From: Lepisosteus oculatus
Lineage: Eukaryota > Chordata > Actinopteri > Semionotiformes > Lepisosteidae
Length of the DNA stretch: 64,000 bases
Reading direction: 5' to 3'
Assembly: GCF_040954835.1 (NCBI RefSeq)
Contig: NC_090704.1
Location: forward strand, 15,774,001 to 15,838,000
Within the stretch, counting starts at the first letter, position 1; every line of letters begins with the position of its first letter. A program made the translations under genes and the position numbers. This document shows, piece by piece, positions 48,501 to 57,954 of the stretch. The notes beneath the pieces are model-generated. The model saw nothing but the letters and a program-made list of their open reading frames with translations. It was not told the origin of the DNA and made no database searches.

Positions 48501-48949
48501 ATGGAATATGACTTTAGACTTTAATCTCTTTTCCATCAACCCCCACTCTAAAAGAGACAGGTTGTTAAGCTGTTTATGTTCTCTTTGTGTAACCAATCTA
48601 TTTTACTCCACATCTTTAAATCCAAAAGAAACTGCAGTTAATTTTCAAACAGAGTATTAAAATGCAAAATAAAAATTGATTCTTTTTCACAACTCAACCC
48701 TGCTGTGCTATATTTTAATCAATAAACTTTGACAAGGCTATCAGAAAGCAGGGACCAAATTCTGAACGAGGACAAAAAAGCTTTGAAAAATGGCTCCTGT
48801 AAACAGAATGGTGATGTTACAAGGGCTCAGTTACTTTGCATTCTGGATTAGAAATCAGTTTATGTTTGTCTTTACAGGTGGCAGCCATGGTGGTGTCTAT
48901 GTACCTGTACTGTTACCTGGATAAGAATGACGGCAAACACAGTGCTTAA
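39523..48949 (+). CDS. TSPAN1: Tetraspanin-1, seven coding exons
   Basis: Four-pass membrane protein of the tetraspanin family, which organises membrane microdomains with integrins and other partners at the cell surface and in endosomes. Coding exons 39523-39579, 42126-42332, 42849-42923, 44838-44936, 47484-47627, 48102-48185 and 48878-48949 all have AG acceptors and GT donors, all in phase 0, giving 245 residues (human TSPAN1 is 241 from memory). Residues 1-3 are MGC, with a juxtamembrane Cys for palmitoylation. Membrane segments lie at about 12-33, 53-74, 88-111 and 212-234. The large extracellular loop has CCG at 149-151, CC at 175-176, C183 and C196, and N-glycosylation sequons at N141, N154, N168 and N179. 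The block [12 protein letters not shown] in segment 3 and the overall exon layout match TSPAN1 specifically. Intron 5 holds a Tc1 transposon. Confidence 0.95.
39580..42125 (+). other. TSPAN1: TSPAN1 intron after coding exon 1
   Basis: AT-rich intron of 2546 bp with no transposon recognised by eye. Open frames at 40022-40280 and 40466-40663 lack motifs and are rejected. Confidence 0.7.
42126..42332 (+). CDS. TSPAN1: TSPAN1 coding exon 2 (residues 20-88)
   Basis: The acceptor CTCTGCAG ends at 42125 and the donor is ATG|GTACGA. It covers the rest of segment 1, the small extracellular loop, segment 2, and the intracellular GCCGA block with palmitoylation-type cysteines at 75, 76 and 84. It is GC-richer than the flanking introns. 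Confidence 0.95.
42849..42923 (+). CDS. TSPAN1: TSPAN1 coding exon 3 (residues 89-113)
   Basis: The acceptor TCTTCCAG ends at 42848 and the donor is TTT|GTAAGT. It encodes membrane segment 3, including the polar Glu at residue 100 typical of TSPAN1. Confidence 0.95.
42924..44837 (+). other. TSPAN1: TSPAN1 intron after coding exon 3
   Basis: AT-rich intron of 1914 bp. The open frame at 43297-43583 has no recognised domain. Confidence 0.7.
44838..44936 (+). CDS. TSPAN1: TSPAN1 coding exon 4 (residues 114-146)
   Basis: The acceptor TACCCAG ends at 44837 and the donor is GAG|GTACTG. It encodes the first helices of the large extracellular loop and the sequon NVT at residue 141. Confidence 0.93.
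45055..45408 (+). repeat. 57-bp minisatellite in a TSPAN1 intron
   Basis: Six units starting at 45055, 45112, 45169, 45226, 45283 (55 bp) and 45338, plus a partial seventh, share 'gttcagccagtacaggt' and 'cttgctcag'. The seventh unit is interrupted by the Tc1 element and resumes at 47041 ('tagttcagcc'). Because 57 is divisible by 3 the array stays open in several frames, but it lies between spliced exons and is not coding. Confidence 0.9.
45411..47040 (-). mobile_element. Complete Tc1-like DNA transposon
   Basis: A 1630-bp element bounded by TA dinucleotides (45409-45410 and 47041-47042). Terminal inverted repeats of about 216 bp (45411-45626 and 46825-47040) start CAGTGCCTTGCGAAAGTATT and differ at one position by eye. 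The interior encodes an uninterrupted 339-residue transposase on the minus strand. The TIR type and intact gene point to a recent insertion in a TSPAN1 intron, antisense to the gene. Tc1/mariner elements of this kind occur in many fishes. Confidence 0.95.
45630..46649 (-). CDS. Tc1-like transposase, apparently intact (DD34E)
   Basis: Cut-and-paste transposase of 339 residues, the usual Tc1 length, that excises the element and inserts it at TA. The N-terminal paired-type helix-turn-helix covers about residues 1-55 ('[19 protein letters not shown]'), a GRPR-like hook 'PRPGRPSK' lies at 55-62, and a second helix-turn-helix spans 63-115. The catalytic triad is D152 (in WSDE), D243 (in QQDNDPKHT) and E278 (in NPIENLW), with 34 residues between D243 and E278. 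The glycine-rich box 'HGGGSIMVW' is at 186-194. The start ATG follows the element's 5' untranslated part. No stop or frameshift is seen. Activity is inferred, not shown. Confidence 0.95.
   Translation of the reverse strand: MKTKEHTRQVRNTVVEKFKAGFGYKKISQASNIPRSTVQAIILKWKEYQTTANLPRPGRPSKLSAQTRRRLIRDAAKRPMITLDELQRTTAEVGESVHRTTISLTLHKSGLYGRVARRKPFLKDIHKKSRLKFATSHLGDTPNMWKKVLWSDETKIELFGHNAKRYVWRKSNTAHHPQHTIPTVKHGGGSIMVWACFSSAGTGKMVKIEGKMDAAKYRTILDENLLESAKDLKLGRRFIFQQDNDPKHTAKSTKEWFTNKRIQVFEWPSQSPDLNPIENLWKELKTAVHKRSPSNLTELELFCKEEWARISVSQCAKLIETYPKRLAAVIAAKGGSTKY
47484..47627 (+). CDS. TSPAN1: TSPAN1 coding exon 5 (residues 147-194)
   Basis: The acceptor TCTTTCAG ends at 47483 and the donor is GAG|GTAAGC. 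It carries CCG, CC and a fifth cysteine of the large loop, and three N-glycosylation sequons. This is the variable, partner-binding part of tetraspanins. Confidence 0.95.
48102..48185 (+). CDS. TSPAN1: TSPAN1 coding exon 6 (residues 195-222)
   Basis: The acceptor CACTTCCAG ends at 48101 and the donor is GAG|GTAAGA. It begins with GCF, giving the last loop cysteine (196), and ends in the start of membrane segment 4. Confidence 0.95.
48878..48949 (+). CDS. TSPAN1: TSPAN1 coding exon 7 (residues 223-245, stop)
   Basis: The acceptor TCTTTACAG ends at 48877 and the TAA is at 48947-48949. It encodes the end of segment 4 ([11 protein letters not shown]) and a short cytoplasmic tail, a few residues longer than in human. 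Confidence 0.95.
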   Translation: MAAMVVSMYLYCYLDKNDGKHSA

Positions 48950-49280
48950 TCCTGTTGGAGGAAAGAAGAAAGAGTCTCTTAACATGCACACATAACTCTA
49001 CCTTTTGCAGATCAGATGTGGTCAGCCTTGGTTTTAAAAGACATAAGTCCCTTTGATTTTATATTTTATTAAATTATTAAATTTATTACTTGGCTTAATT
49101 GGTTCACAATGCCTCTTCTTTCAGATATTAACAGACCCAAGCCTTCAAGAGACCTCTAAGTCCTACAGGTTATTGACGCTCCAGGAACAGGGTTGGTCAT
49201 GTTCACAAATATTTTCAATATTTCATAATCCTTATAACGTCCCTACAAGTCAGTTAAATAAAATATCTTAGAACAAAGAT
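48950..49280 (+). other. TSPAN1: TSPAN1 3' untranslated region
   Basis: The sequence after the stop carries AATAAA at 49257-49262, so cleavage near 49275-49285 is expected. Transposon-derived repeats begin at 49341. Confidence 0.6.
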
Positions 49281-49340
49281 CTTGAAAAGCAGGATAACAT
49301 CATAGTGATATATTGTACAGTAAGTAACATATATATAATG

Positions 49341-49485
49341 TAGTAGTTCAGGTGGGTAGCTGCATCAGCATACATAGGTTGCAAAGAACAAGTAATAGAT
49401 TTATTCCATGCTGAAAAGAGAAGAAAGAAAACACAACGTTTCGGCCATGGAGCCTTCTTTGGTGTGAGAAAGACACAGCAGCAAG
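49341..49485 (-). repeat. Penelope-like/hammerhead-type repeat, copy 1
   Basis: It begins 'tagttcaggtgggtagctgc' and runs through 'ttattccatgctgaaaa' to 'acacaacgtttcggcc' and 'atggagccttcttt'. On the minus strand the end reads as a hammerhead-like core with intact GAAAC but a damaged CUGANGA box. It is about 85% similar by eye to the left half of 54217-54422. Assignment to Penelope-like elements, known to carry hammerhead motifs, is inference. Confidence 0.6.
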
Positions 49486-49959
49486 CAATATATATACAGT
49501 ATAATGTATACTGTTAAGCTCATTTCCAAATGTGGTATGAAATTGCACAGTAAAGCCCTTGTATGTATATAATGTATTGTTTTTTATGATTGAATCTACA
49601 TCAGACAATATAAAATAAATAACCGTTTCATCAGTGGTCTGTTTCAGTCAGTGAGAGAGCAGTTAAATTACACAAAAAGGCGGAGGTTTGTTACAAAGCA
49701 ACTGCCCCCCCCACGGTCTAATGGAGTTTTGAACAAAGGCTGCATTAGGCAGGGACTGCCTTTGTCCAACTGAAGCGCTTTTTGGAAGTAACAATGCATG
49801 AGCCAGTTATTACCGGAACTGTGAAGAAATACTGTATAATGACAGTGGTGCACAAAGGCCCAAGAAGGACAATATGTCAAAGGCGTTTCTCCAAAATCAG
49901 TGACATTTAAGTGATAAATGGCCCTATCTTGCCAGAGGAGCAGTTCCACTGAGTGCATA

Positions 49960-50930
49960 AAAATGGCTACAAACAAGAGGAGACCATTCTGCCCACTGGA
50001 TAGCTAGTAGCATCCAGCCATTTCTTGAAGGAAGCCAGAGTATTGGCCTTAGACACATGGCTGGGTAACTTATTCCTTCTTCCCCCAACCCTCCCATTCT
50101 CCCAGGTACCCTTCACAGGATTAAATACACGTTCACATAGTGCATAGTTTCCATTTGAGTGCTCTGTTTCATGTTTCACTGTTCATTCAGAATAAGTCCA
50201 CTCCATGTATATTGTCAGCTCATTTGAGAGTTTTGAATACTTGTTTCACGTTCCAATGTCTTCTCTATTCAGTTATATCAGCATGTATACTGTAGAATAT
50301 TTAGTAAAGTTCTGAAATGCATTTGGTTGCTCTTTTCTTGACTAATTCCAGACCTGCAATATCTTATTTGTAGCAACCAAAATTTTAAATATACTTAATG
50401 AAGCCCAACTAATGCATTATACAATTTTAACATCCCTTAAACTTCCACACTTCCGATTATACAGTATAGCCTAACATTCTCTTTGCCTTTTTTATTGCTT
50501 CCCCACATTGTCTGGAAGATGTAAAAGAGGTATGTATGAGAATATGAAAATCTGTTTTTTTTCCCACATAAACACGCTCTTCTAGCAATTCCAGTTTTGA
50601 ATTTACAGTTTATGTCTTTACTACCTGCATGCAAACCCAACCCTACACTTGTTTACATTAAACATCATCTGCCAGGTTTGTTTGGTGTGTGCCAGGGTGC
50701 TTGTCCAGTCTTGAATTGTATCTAAAACTTTTTTTAAATCATTTTGACTTTCTGCTTCTAGAGAGTTCATTAATCCTCTTAAGTTGGTATAACCCACAAA
50801 CTTAACCAGTTTATTAACTACTGTACGTTAGAGAAGTGGTTCTAGTACAGATTCCTGTGGTTCTTCACGAATTACATCATAACAGTTTGAATAGTCACCA
50901 CTTCTCTGTTCTTCAAAAGAGGCACTTCAA
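49960..50930 (-). repeat. CR1-like LINE remnant
   Basis: On the + strand 'agcatccagccatttcttga' (50010) is the reverse of the CR1 C-terminal block, and 'tctttgccttttttattgct' (50480) and 'cagattcctgtggttcttc' (50850) follow in the order expected for the reversed reverse transcriptase. It is parallel to 37556-38480 but includes more of the C-terminal part. No open frame survives. Confidence 0.7.
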
Positions 50931-51639
50931 AACTGCATGTTTTTAAATCGAAACTCAAAATAACAAAACTGGATAGTAATTTTGTGTGATATGTTGTATG
51001 CTGTAAAACCGTTTTGTATGATACTTTGGAGCCCTAACTTATACAGTCATTTTAACTGACAGCTACACTAAATTGTCCTGTTTGAAAACAATGACTCTGT
51101 TGTAGACTCTGCTAAAGAGCTACCTTAAAGTGATAATGGGAAGGTTTTCAATAGGAGGTATACTTGCTTACTTATAGCTAGTCTTGATGTTCTTTCCAAG
51201 ATAGGAAAAACTGGATCAGTTTTTTCTGGATGAATAATTTGCATATAATCTCTAAAATCAGACAAAACCTACTGACAACGATCATTTTGGAAGCTGTATT
51301 TATATTTTGCACTATTGTTATTTTGAGTGAAAAGTTTATCCAATGTAAGATGTTTCTATTAATAGCCGGAATAAAAGTATTGAAAATGCAGTTGACTTCT
51401 ATTTCTTAAATCATTTCAATAGATTCATGTATCCAAATGTTAAAAATTGAAAATGAATTACTTTGTTCTTTCAGCAAAGGTAAAACACATTTTTTCAGTT
51501 TGGAGGATCCTTATTTTAGTACTACAAGTGTCACTGGTTTTACAAGTCAGGAATGACACAGTGTAAATTAGGAATAATTTAAATAGAGCAAAGAATGGAT
51601 TTGACTTTGCTTGTTTGTTATGTCAGACCTTACTCCAGG

Positions 51640-51840
51640 TTCTGTAAAGTGGATTGAGAGTATGTGACTCCTCGCTGGATGGAAAGCTAGTCACTGCAGG
51701 TTTATCTCCAGCTATGCTGGTAATTTTCTTTACGGCTGGGTGGACTGGGATTAAGTATCTCAGATTAAAGTTCAAGGGTAACCCAGATGGAATTTAATCC
51801 ATAATCTTCTGGTTGTCTTCTCTACGAGAGACAACTTCTT
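51640..51840 (-). repeat. Possible old tRNA-derived repeat
   Basis: The stretch with 'ctggatggaaagctagtcac', 'ggtggactgggattaagta' and 'atcttctggttgtc' is reminiscent of tRNA-derived fish repeats read in reverse. Too degraded to place. Confidence 0.25.
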
Positions 51841-52789
51841 TGACTAACTGAAATCTAAACTTTTTGCCAAGCTCTGTTTTGCTAAAATTGTCCGATTACA
51901 GCGTTCTTGGGTTCGGGAAAAGCGCTTTAAAAATAAAAGTTATTATTGTCTACATTGATCCATCATGCATTTCATTCCAGAAACAAAGCATTTGGATGAT
52001 CAAAAATGCAGAAAGATGGACAAAACACCTTAGACAACAATACCAACTAAAGTCGAACATTTTTTATGTTTCTCTTCAATATAACAGGTCTATATTTATC
52101 CAGTAGCCATTATAGTTAGAATGTACACATTGCCTTTATTCTTAAATTACAGCTGCCAAACATTTTAGATTTTTCTTCCAGTTGAAGTCCAGGAGAGTGG
52201 TATGCAATATGATGCTAATCTATTGCAATGTTTGCATTGTGATAATTTTGCTGCTCTAAAGCAGTGTGTTTGCTGTGCTTTTAAATTGACTGGCAACAGA
52301 TAGCTTAACAGAACTGTTTTTGTGTCTCCCAATGCTATATTTCTGAGATACCCAGGCCAAACTGTTTGCTCTTTTTTGTGAATCAGGGCTGGTACCAAGC
52401 TTACTAACTCATTATCTTTGTAAACAGGTGAGACATCCAACTTAAAAGTGATATTGAGCGTCAATAATGTATATAACACTGGCCGGTTGAGATTGTAAAG
52501 GTTTTGATAATGTTCCTCATGAAAGTTTAATTCTGTTTAATCTTTTCATCAAGGTAAAGCACTGCACTAAATGTACATGCAGGTAGCAACAACATACACT
52601 ACAGACAACAGATGGGAAATATATAACTTGAAAAAGTTATGAAAAAGTTCTCAGTTTCTATGTTGACACCATTTTCATCTTCAAAACAATGTGGAAGACA
52701 ATAAAGTTGGAAGACAATGTTAATCAATGCCGAGTGGCTTTAAATATGTACCAGTTTCTACTGGTTCCCATATTAATTTGTTCCATTTT

Positions 52790-53375
52790 TAACAGCCCTC
52801 AGTATAGATAAAAGTGTATAATAAGGGGACATTAAAATTGTATAATGCACTAATAAGACCTTGTTTTAAGCAGGGTAACAGAAATCAAATTACCTTACAC
52901 AAATAGTTACTCTAGATCAATTTGCAAGAAAAGTGGTCAGATACAATATATTCCCAGTCTTAAAAACATGTTCTGTACTGAGAGGTTAAAATAAATATTT
53001 TTAACCAACCAATAAATCAATTCTTTCATTTTTTGTAATGTTCTTCCCAACACTTTGAACAGAGAAGACTACAAAAGCAACTGAAGCAACTGATACAAGT
53101 ATTCAAAATCCCAAAGACAAGTTTACAAAGTCAACCCAATGGACATCTTTAGAACAAAATGAAATGAAAATCAGGAGATACTAGTGGAAATCATAAGGAC
53201 ATTTAAAACCAAGAACAAGATGCACTTATTACACAAAGTGTTATGACATAAACTATCCAACCATATTGCAAAACTGTTATCCTGGTTTTTTTCAAGAGTT
53301 AGTTGAATGAGATCACTGAGCTACTAACAGACACTTTTTGCTTGTAGCCTTTTCTTATGTTCTTTTACTATGTAA
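52790..53375 (+). repeat. CR1-like LINE 3' part
   Basis: 'tgtataatgcactaataaga' (52840), 'cagtcttaaaaacatgttctg' in part (52955) and the terminal 'CTTATGTTCTT' (53353) follow the C-terminus and tail of CR1 in plus orientation. Many substitutions and no coding frame remain. Confidence 0.6.
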
Positions 53376-54202
53376 TGTACTCAACAGATTCTTCATACAG
53401 TAAAATTGCTATTGCTATTGTACAGACATATCTGGTGTACAATAAAGGTTTCCAAGATATCTATGATAGTCAAATATCAAAATGGATAATTGGAGAAAAA
53501 CATAGATTGGCATCCCACATCTTTCATATTTATCTTAAATTAAAGGTGCACTTTTGGGCTCAGGATATGACAAATATTGACAGACCAAGGCCTTTGGGTA
53601 GCAAGCTACATGCTGGAGAGTGACAAAAGGATTTAATAAAAGGCCTGTCTATGTCAGGCTTTTGTTTGAATCTCAGGTGATTCCAGGAAAAGCTCTCCTG
53701 TTACAAGTAATCAAAGGCTGAAAGCTGCAGCCTAGGCAATGGAAAAACAAGTTCCCCATGTTTTACTAAAACAAATTTGGATTCTTCTTCCTCTTTCTAT
53801 TACTGTATTGTGGATGAAGTACCTGATATGTCTTTTATAGCGCTGTAATTTTCAGACTTAATGACATAAAGGAAAAAACACAAGAAAAAGGTAGCTTGTA
53901 AATAAGGCAGAGCTTCTGACGTTTTTATAAGTTTTCAAGTGCAGTTAAATACCATATGTCTGAGCTTTAAAAAATAAGAGTGAGAAAATGTTCTAAAAAC
54001 AACTTTTGTCCCTAATAAAAAGACTTACACGAGATCTATAACAGCAGTCATCATTACCTTTTATTAAAATGCCAAGAATTGTGTGCGAGGGTTCAAAACT
54101 TGTATTTAAAAGAAGCAGAAGCTAATACCTCATTTTTCTTCTGGTAGTGGCTGCACAAGATCCATCGAGGAGTTAACAGAAACTGATGAGTCATATTTGT
54201 AA
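53376..54202. other. Intergenic DNA
   Basis: No gene seen. The short frame 53357-53623 starts inside the CR1 tail and has no domain. Confidence 0.4.
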
Positions 54203-54216
54203 CCTTAGGAAGGGTG

Positions 54217-54422
54217 TAGTAGTTCAGGTGGGTAGCTGCGTCAGCATGCGTAGGCTGCAAAGGAACAAGTAATAGGTTTATTCCATGCTGAAAAAAAGAA
54301 GAGAGAAAACACAACGTTTTGGCCGTGGAGCCTTCTTCAGGTCACCTGAAAAAGGCTCCACGGCCGAAACGTTGTGTTTTCTCTCTTCTTTTTTTCAGCA
54401 TGGAATAAACCTATTACTTGTT
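54217..54422. mobile_element. Palindromic hammerhead-type repeat insertion, copy 2
   Basis: A 206-bp insertion flanked by a perfect 14-bp target duplication CCTTAGGAAGGGTG (54203-54216 and 54423-54436). The first part matches the repeat at 49341. From 54261 it forms a palindrome to 54425 centred on 54343, with about 82-bp arms and two mismatches by eye. Each arm holds a hammerhead-like core in opposite orientation. The target duplication suggests target-primed insertion. The inverted structure is of a kind seen in Penelope-like elements; that assignment is inference. Confidence 0.7.
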
Positions 54423-54436
54423 CCTTAGGAAGGGTG

Positions 54437-55559
54437 GCTGTTTTGATGCGTACCAATGAGAATGGGTATCTTCACAGTTTAGATGACTTGCTGTTTTCCT
54501 GAAACTGCTGCTAGGAGAGAACCATGCCAATTTTATTTTAGAAAAAGGTTTGGAATCATCCTCTTTATCAGAAGAACACTGAGTTAAGTCAGTGGCTTGT
54601 TTCCACAGATGCCTCAACACAATTGCGACAACAATATGAAACAAACTCAAATGTTTGATAATGTGGCCTTGTGATTTTTATAGAAGAAGGGTGTCTATTA
54701 ACATTCTATCATGTAGGTTATGTAATTCCTTTAATACATTCACAGGGTTATTTTAAGCTGTATACAACTCTCTTTTTCTTAGGAAGCAGAGCAGCAGAGG
54801 ATGACAGGATGGGTAACTGGAGATTAGATACACTCAGAACATTCTCTCCAGCTCTCCATAGACCTCCCTCTCTGGGAGCAGTTTATTACTAGTTTTGCCA
54901 ACTACTCCATTCACCAAAGCAAAAAATGAACTACCATCAACTATCTGTCTCTCTGCAGTCAAAGCCCCCAGATCTTTAACATTTTTAACTGTAAAAAACC
55001 GTGGCTGATTTTTCCTTTCATTTGTCTATCCTTAAAATGTTTCCCTTATGAAATGACCTGTTTGGTCTGCAGGTATGAATGCATTCACTGGAAAATTACA
55101 AACAATTATGAGAGCCTGTCATTGGATAAATCCAACCACACAGCATGAAGATATTTGCGTAAGTCAGTTGTGCAGGATAAGACTTCAGCAGACTGCGTTT
55201 TAAAATAGGGAAATATTTTGGCTCATGACCTTTCATTGATTTTCCTGCCGCATGGAACATGCACTTAATCAATGTTTCTGTTCGCTTCCGACTACTCTTA
55301 AGTTAACTCTTCACTAAAATTCATGAAGTTCTCCCAGAGAATCCTATACCCTTTAGGATATGTTATTTCAGAGGATCACTGGGTATTAACCTGAAAATAA
55401 ATACATAAAATGTGCATATAAACATAACAGATCTTATAGTGAGGGTTAGCAGAATACAAAAGGTATATATTCCATCACGAAGAGGGACATACATTCAGTA
55501 TACTATTCATTTATACCATTTCGTAAATTAACTTAGATTACAACTTCTACACTAGATAC
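54437..55559. other. Intergenic DNA
   Basis: No supported gene. Short frames at 54414-54650 and 54671-54892 have no motifs. Confidence 0.4.
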
Positions 55560-56610
55560 TCGCAAGCAAGTACATCACTCATAGGAATTAAATTGATATC
55601 AACTGGGATTGAGGTAACAACTGAATTCTCGAGCTGTAATGCAGAATGTTGAATACTCATCCAATCTGTGTGGATTCAGATCTCCCGCGGACACAAAGAA
55701 ACAGTGGCAGGCTGTTGCTGCATCGGTGTCCTCAGGCCCGGTGCCAAGCTGTGCTGGTTCAGTGTGATGTGGGGAAGAAGGAGGGAGAGATTTCTCCTGT
55801 GGCGTGCTAGCAGTGGGCTCTCTGAAGACGGGCTAGTTAGTTCTGGCTGAAACTAGCAAGAGTTTGTGCACATGAAAAGTGACCGCGGTTCCAAGCAGGT
55901 CACACTCTTTAGATGGGAAGAAACCGGTCTGTAGCGCTAGTCCTGAATCCCTAGATTCAGCTGTCCACAGTTCCGACCGTAGTTCACTCGTTGATCAGGT
56001 GAGCGCTTGCAGTGGGTTCACGAGGCTTGCTGCTGGGCTAACCTCGGGCAGATCCTCTGGTTACGCGGCGCGGGCAACTTCTCGTCTTGACTGTTAGAAC
56101 AAATGAAAGTCCTGGCATTCAGACACACTGGCCATTACATAATTGTCCGAGATGAATCTGACAATGTCCTGGAGGAGCCCCTTTCTGGGCCTTGTGCTGC
56201 CTGTTTTATCTGGAGGAACTACGGTCGTTCATTGTTTTAAAGTTCTGCGGTCATTCGAGACCCACGTGTGGTTACCCTGCCCTACCAGTTCCTGATTGGC
56301 TGATCGAAGTGGAGGATAAGTAACAATGCACTCTGACCTTAGGGTTGTAAACCTTGGGATGAGACTCTCCCAAGGAATTTCCCAGACAGTAAGGCGCCAG
56401 AGATGACCATTTATTAGGGTGGCTGGTGAATCTCAGCTTTGGGAGCTGTTCCATATCAGGAAACTATCAGCTAGAAAAACACCTTAAATGTGAACCAAAT
56501 GGAATGGCCTCTCTGTATCCAGCACCACTGAGATGAGAGACAGAGGGACTAGCAAGAGAGCGGCAAACTTAATTCCTGTATTTTTAATAAGCCTTGCCGC
56601 TACAGGTGTA
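55560..56610. repeat. Unclassified GC-richer block, possible LTR or other mobile element
   Basis: Sharply higher in GC and CpG than its neighbours, with no coding motif in any frame. It ends near 'cttgccgctaca' at 56597-56608, which could be an LTR end, but no matching TG start or target duplication was found. An unrecognised regulatory or CpG-rich promoter region is the alternative. Confidence 0.3.
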
Positions 56611-57149
56611 ACAAAAAAAAGTTTAAATGAAGAGATGAAATTGAATTAAAACATTTAGGGTTTAAATTTCAAAACATCACATGCTCAAGTCTTCAAACCC
56701 AACACTGTTTACTGCAGGGTAAAGACCCCTTTTTTATTGGTCCCTCAAAAGTGCACTTTATTCATAATTCTTATTCATTGAATAAGTGATTATTCATACT
56801 GCATATGTATTACTACTATGATTTGAATGAAATGTTTAAGCATTTTTGCCACTAGAGGCAGCAAAACTGGCTTCCAGACTAATATTGAGGTAGACAGGTG
56901 GTTACAAGTTGTTAAACTGGGACAGTATTTAATGGTTAAGGTTGTCAAAATGCAGAAGTGGGTTGCTGTGTATTTAAGGGAGTTGGTTTGTTCACTTGGG
57001 GTCAACAGGCAAGGCTGATAAAGAATTTAATGAGGCCAGTGGAGGCAGCCATCTTATTAGGTTAATTGAAATAGGTTGGCAAAGGTAGTGTCCGAAAACA
57101 TTAGATAGTTTGGCTAATGTTTAATAGGGCTTGGTGACTTTCTGTTCTT
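56611..57149. other. Intergenic DNA
   Basis: AT-rich, no gene seen. Confidence 0.4.
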
Positions 57150-57954
57150 AACATATTTAAGAGTACAGAGGACTGGTCAGCAGCTTTGTGGAGTGGTGTG
57201 GGGAGAACCACCTGCAATGGAATGTAGCAAAGACTAAGAAGTTGATGATAGACTTCAGGAGGAAGAGGGTCCAACCTACTCCTGTCTACCTTCATGGGAG
57301 TGGCGTGGAGATGGTGGACTCGTACAAGTACCTGGGAGTGCACATCAACCATAGACTGGAATGGTCTAAGAACATCGAGGCCATTTACAAGAAGGGTCAG
57401 AGCCGACTTTACTTCTTGAGGAGGCTCAGGTCCTTCAATGTGTGTAGTAAAATGCTACATATGTTCTATCAGTCGGTGGTGGCGAGCGCCATTTTCTACG
57501 TGGTGGTATGCTGGGGCTCTGGGATTAGAGCAGTGGATTCCAACAGGCTGAACAAGCTCATCAGGAGAGCAAACTCTGTCATTGGGTCTGGCCTGGACCC
57601 CCTGGAGGTAGTGGCTGAAAGGAGAATGGTGTCCAAACTAGAGCCCATCATGGACAACGTCTCCTATTCCCTCTATGACACGCTTATAGAAATGAAGAGC
57701 ACGTTCAGCAATAGACTGATTCATCTACGGTGCGACAGGGAGCGCTACAGCAGGTCATTCTTGCCTTCTGCCATAAGACTGTACAACGCATCCAGCTTGC
57801 GTCTGGGCAGAGGCAACATTGACAGTGACCTGTTTCTGGACTGAACAGTAAACCGATGCATCTGTTCTTTTTTTGCAATATATGCCAGGGACCTGTGCAA
57901 TACATTTATATTTATTTACAGGCATATTGTGCAATACGACTTCTTTGTGTACTG
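57150..57954 (+). mobile_element. Rex/L2-like LINE, ORF2 C-terminus and start of tail
   Basis: Plus-strand, 5'-truncated LINE. The open frame from 57188 to the stop at 57842-57844 encodes the region after the catalytic motif ('ENHLQWNVAKTKKLMIDFRR', 'SYKYLGVHI', 'YFLRRLRSFNVC') and the C-terminal domain ('YSRSFLPSAIRLYN'). The 3' tail is interrupted near 57955 by a minus-strand LINE and continues at 58490-58662. Confidence 0.85.
57188..57844 (+). pseudogene. LINE ORF2 C-terminal fragment (218 codons, open)
   Basis: Truncated product of a non-LTR retrotransposon polyprotein. The catalytic FADD-type motif is not included, so the fragment could not reverse transcribe. It is open through 218 codons, suggesting a fairly young insertion. 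A different family from the LINE at 5613-7530 by sequence, but with the same domain order. Confidence 0.85.

Noticed and set aside
49341..49640. Minus-strand frames overlapping the hammerhead-type repeat as a gene
   Set aside because: No protein motif; the sequence is a dispersed noncoding repeat.
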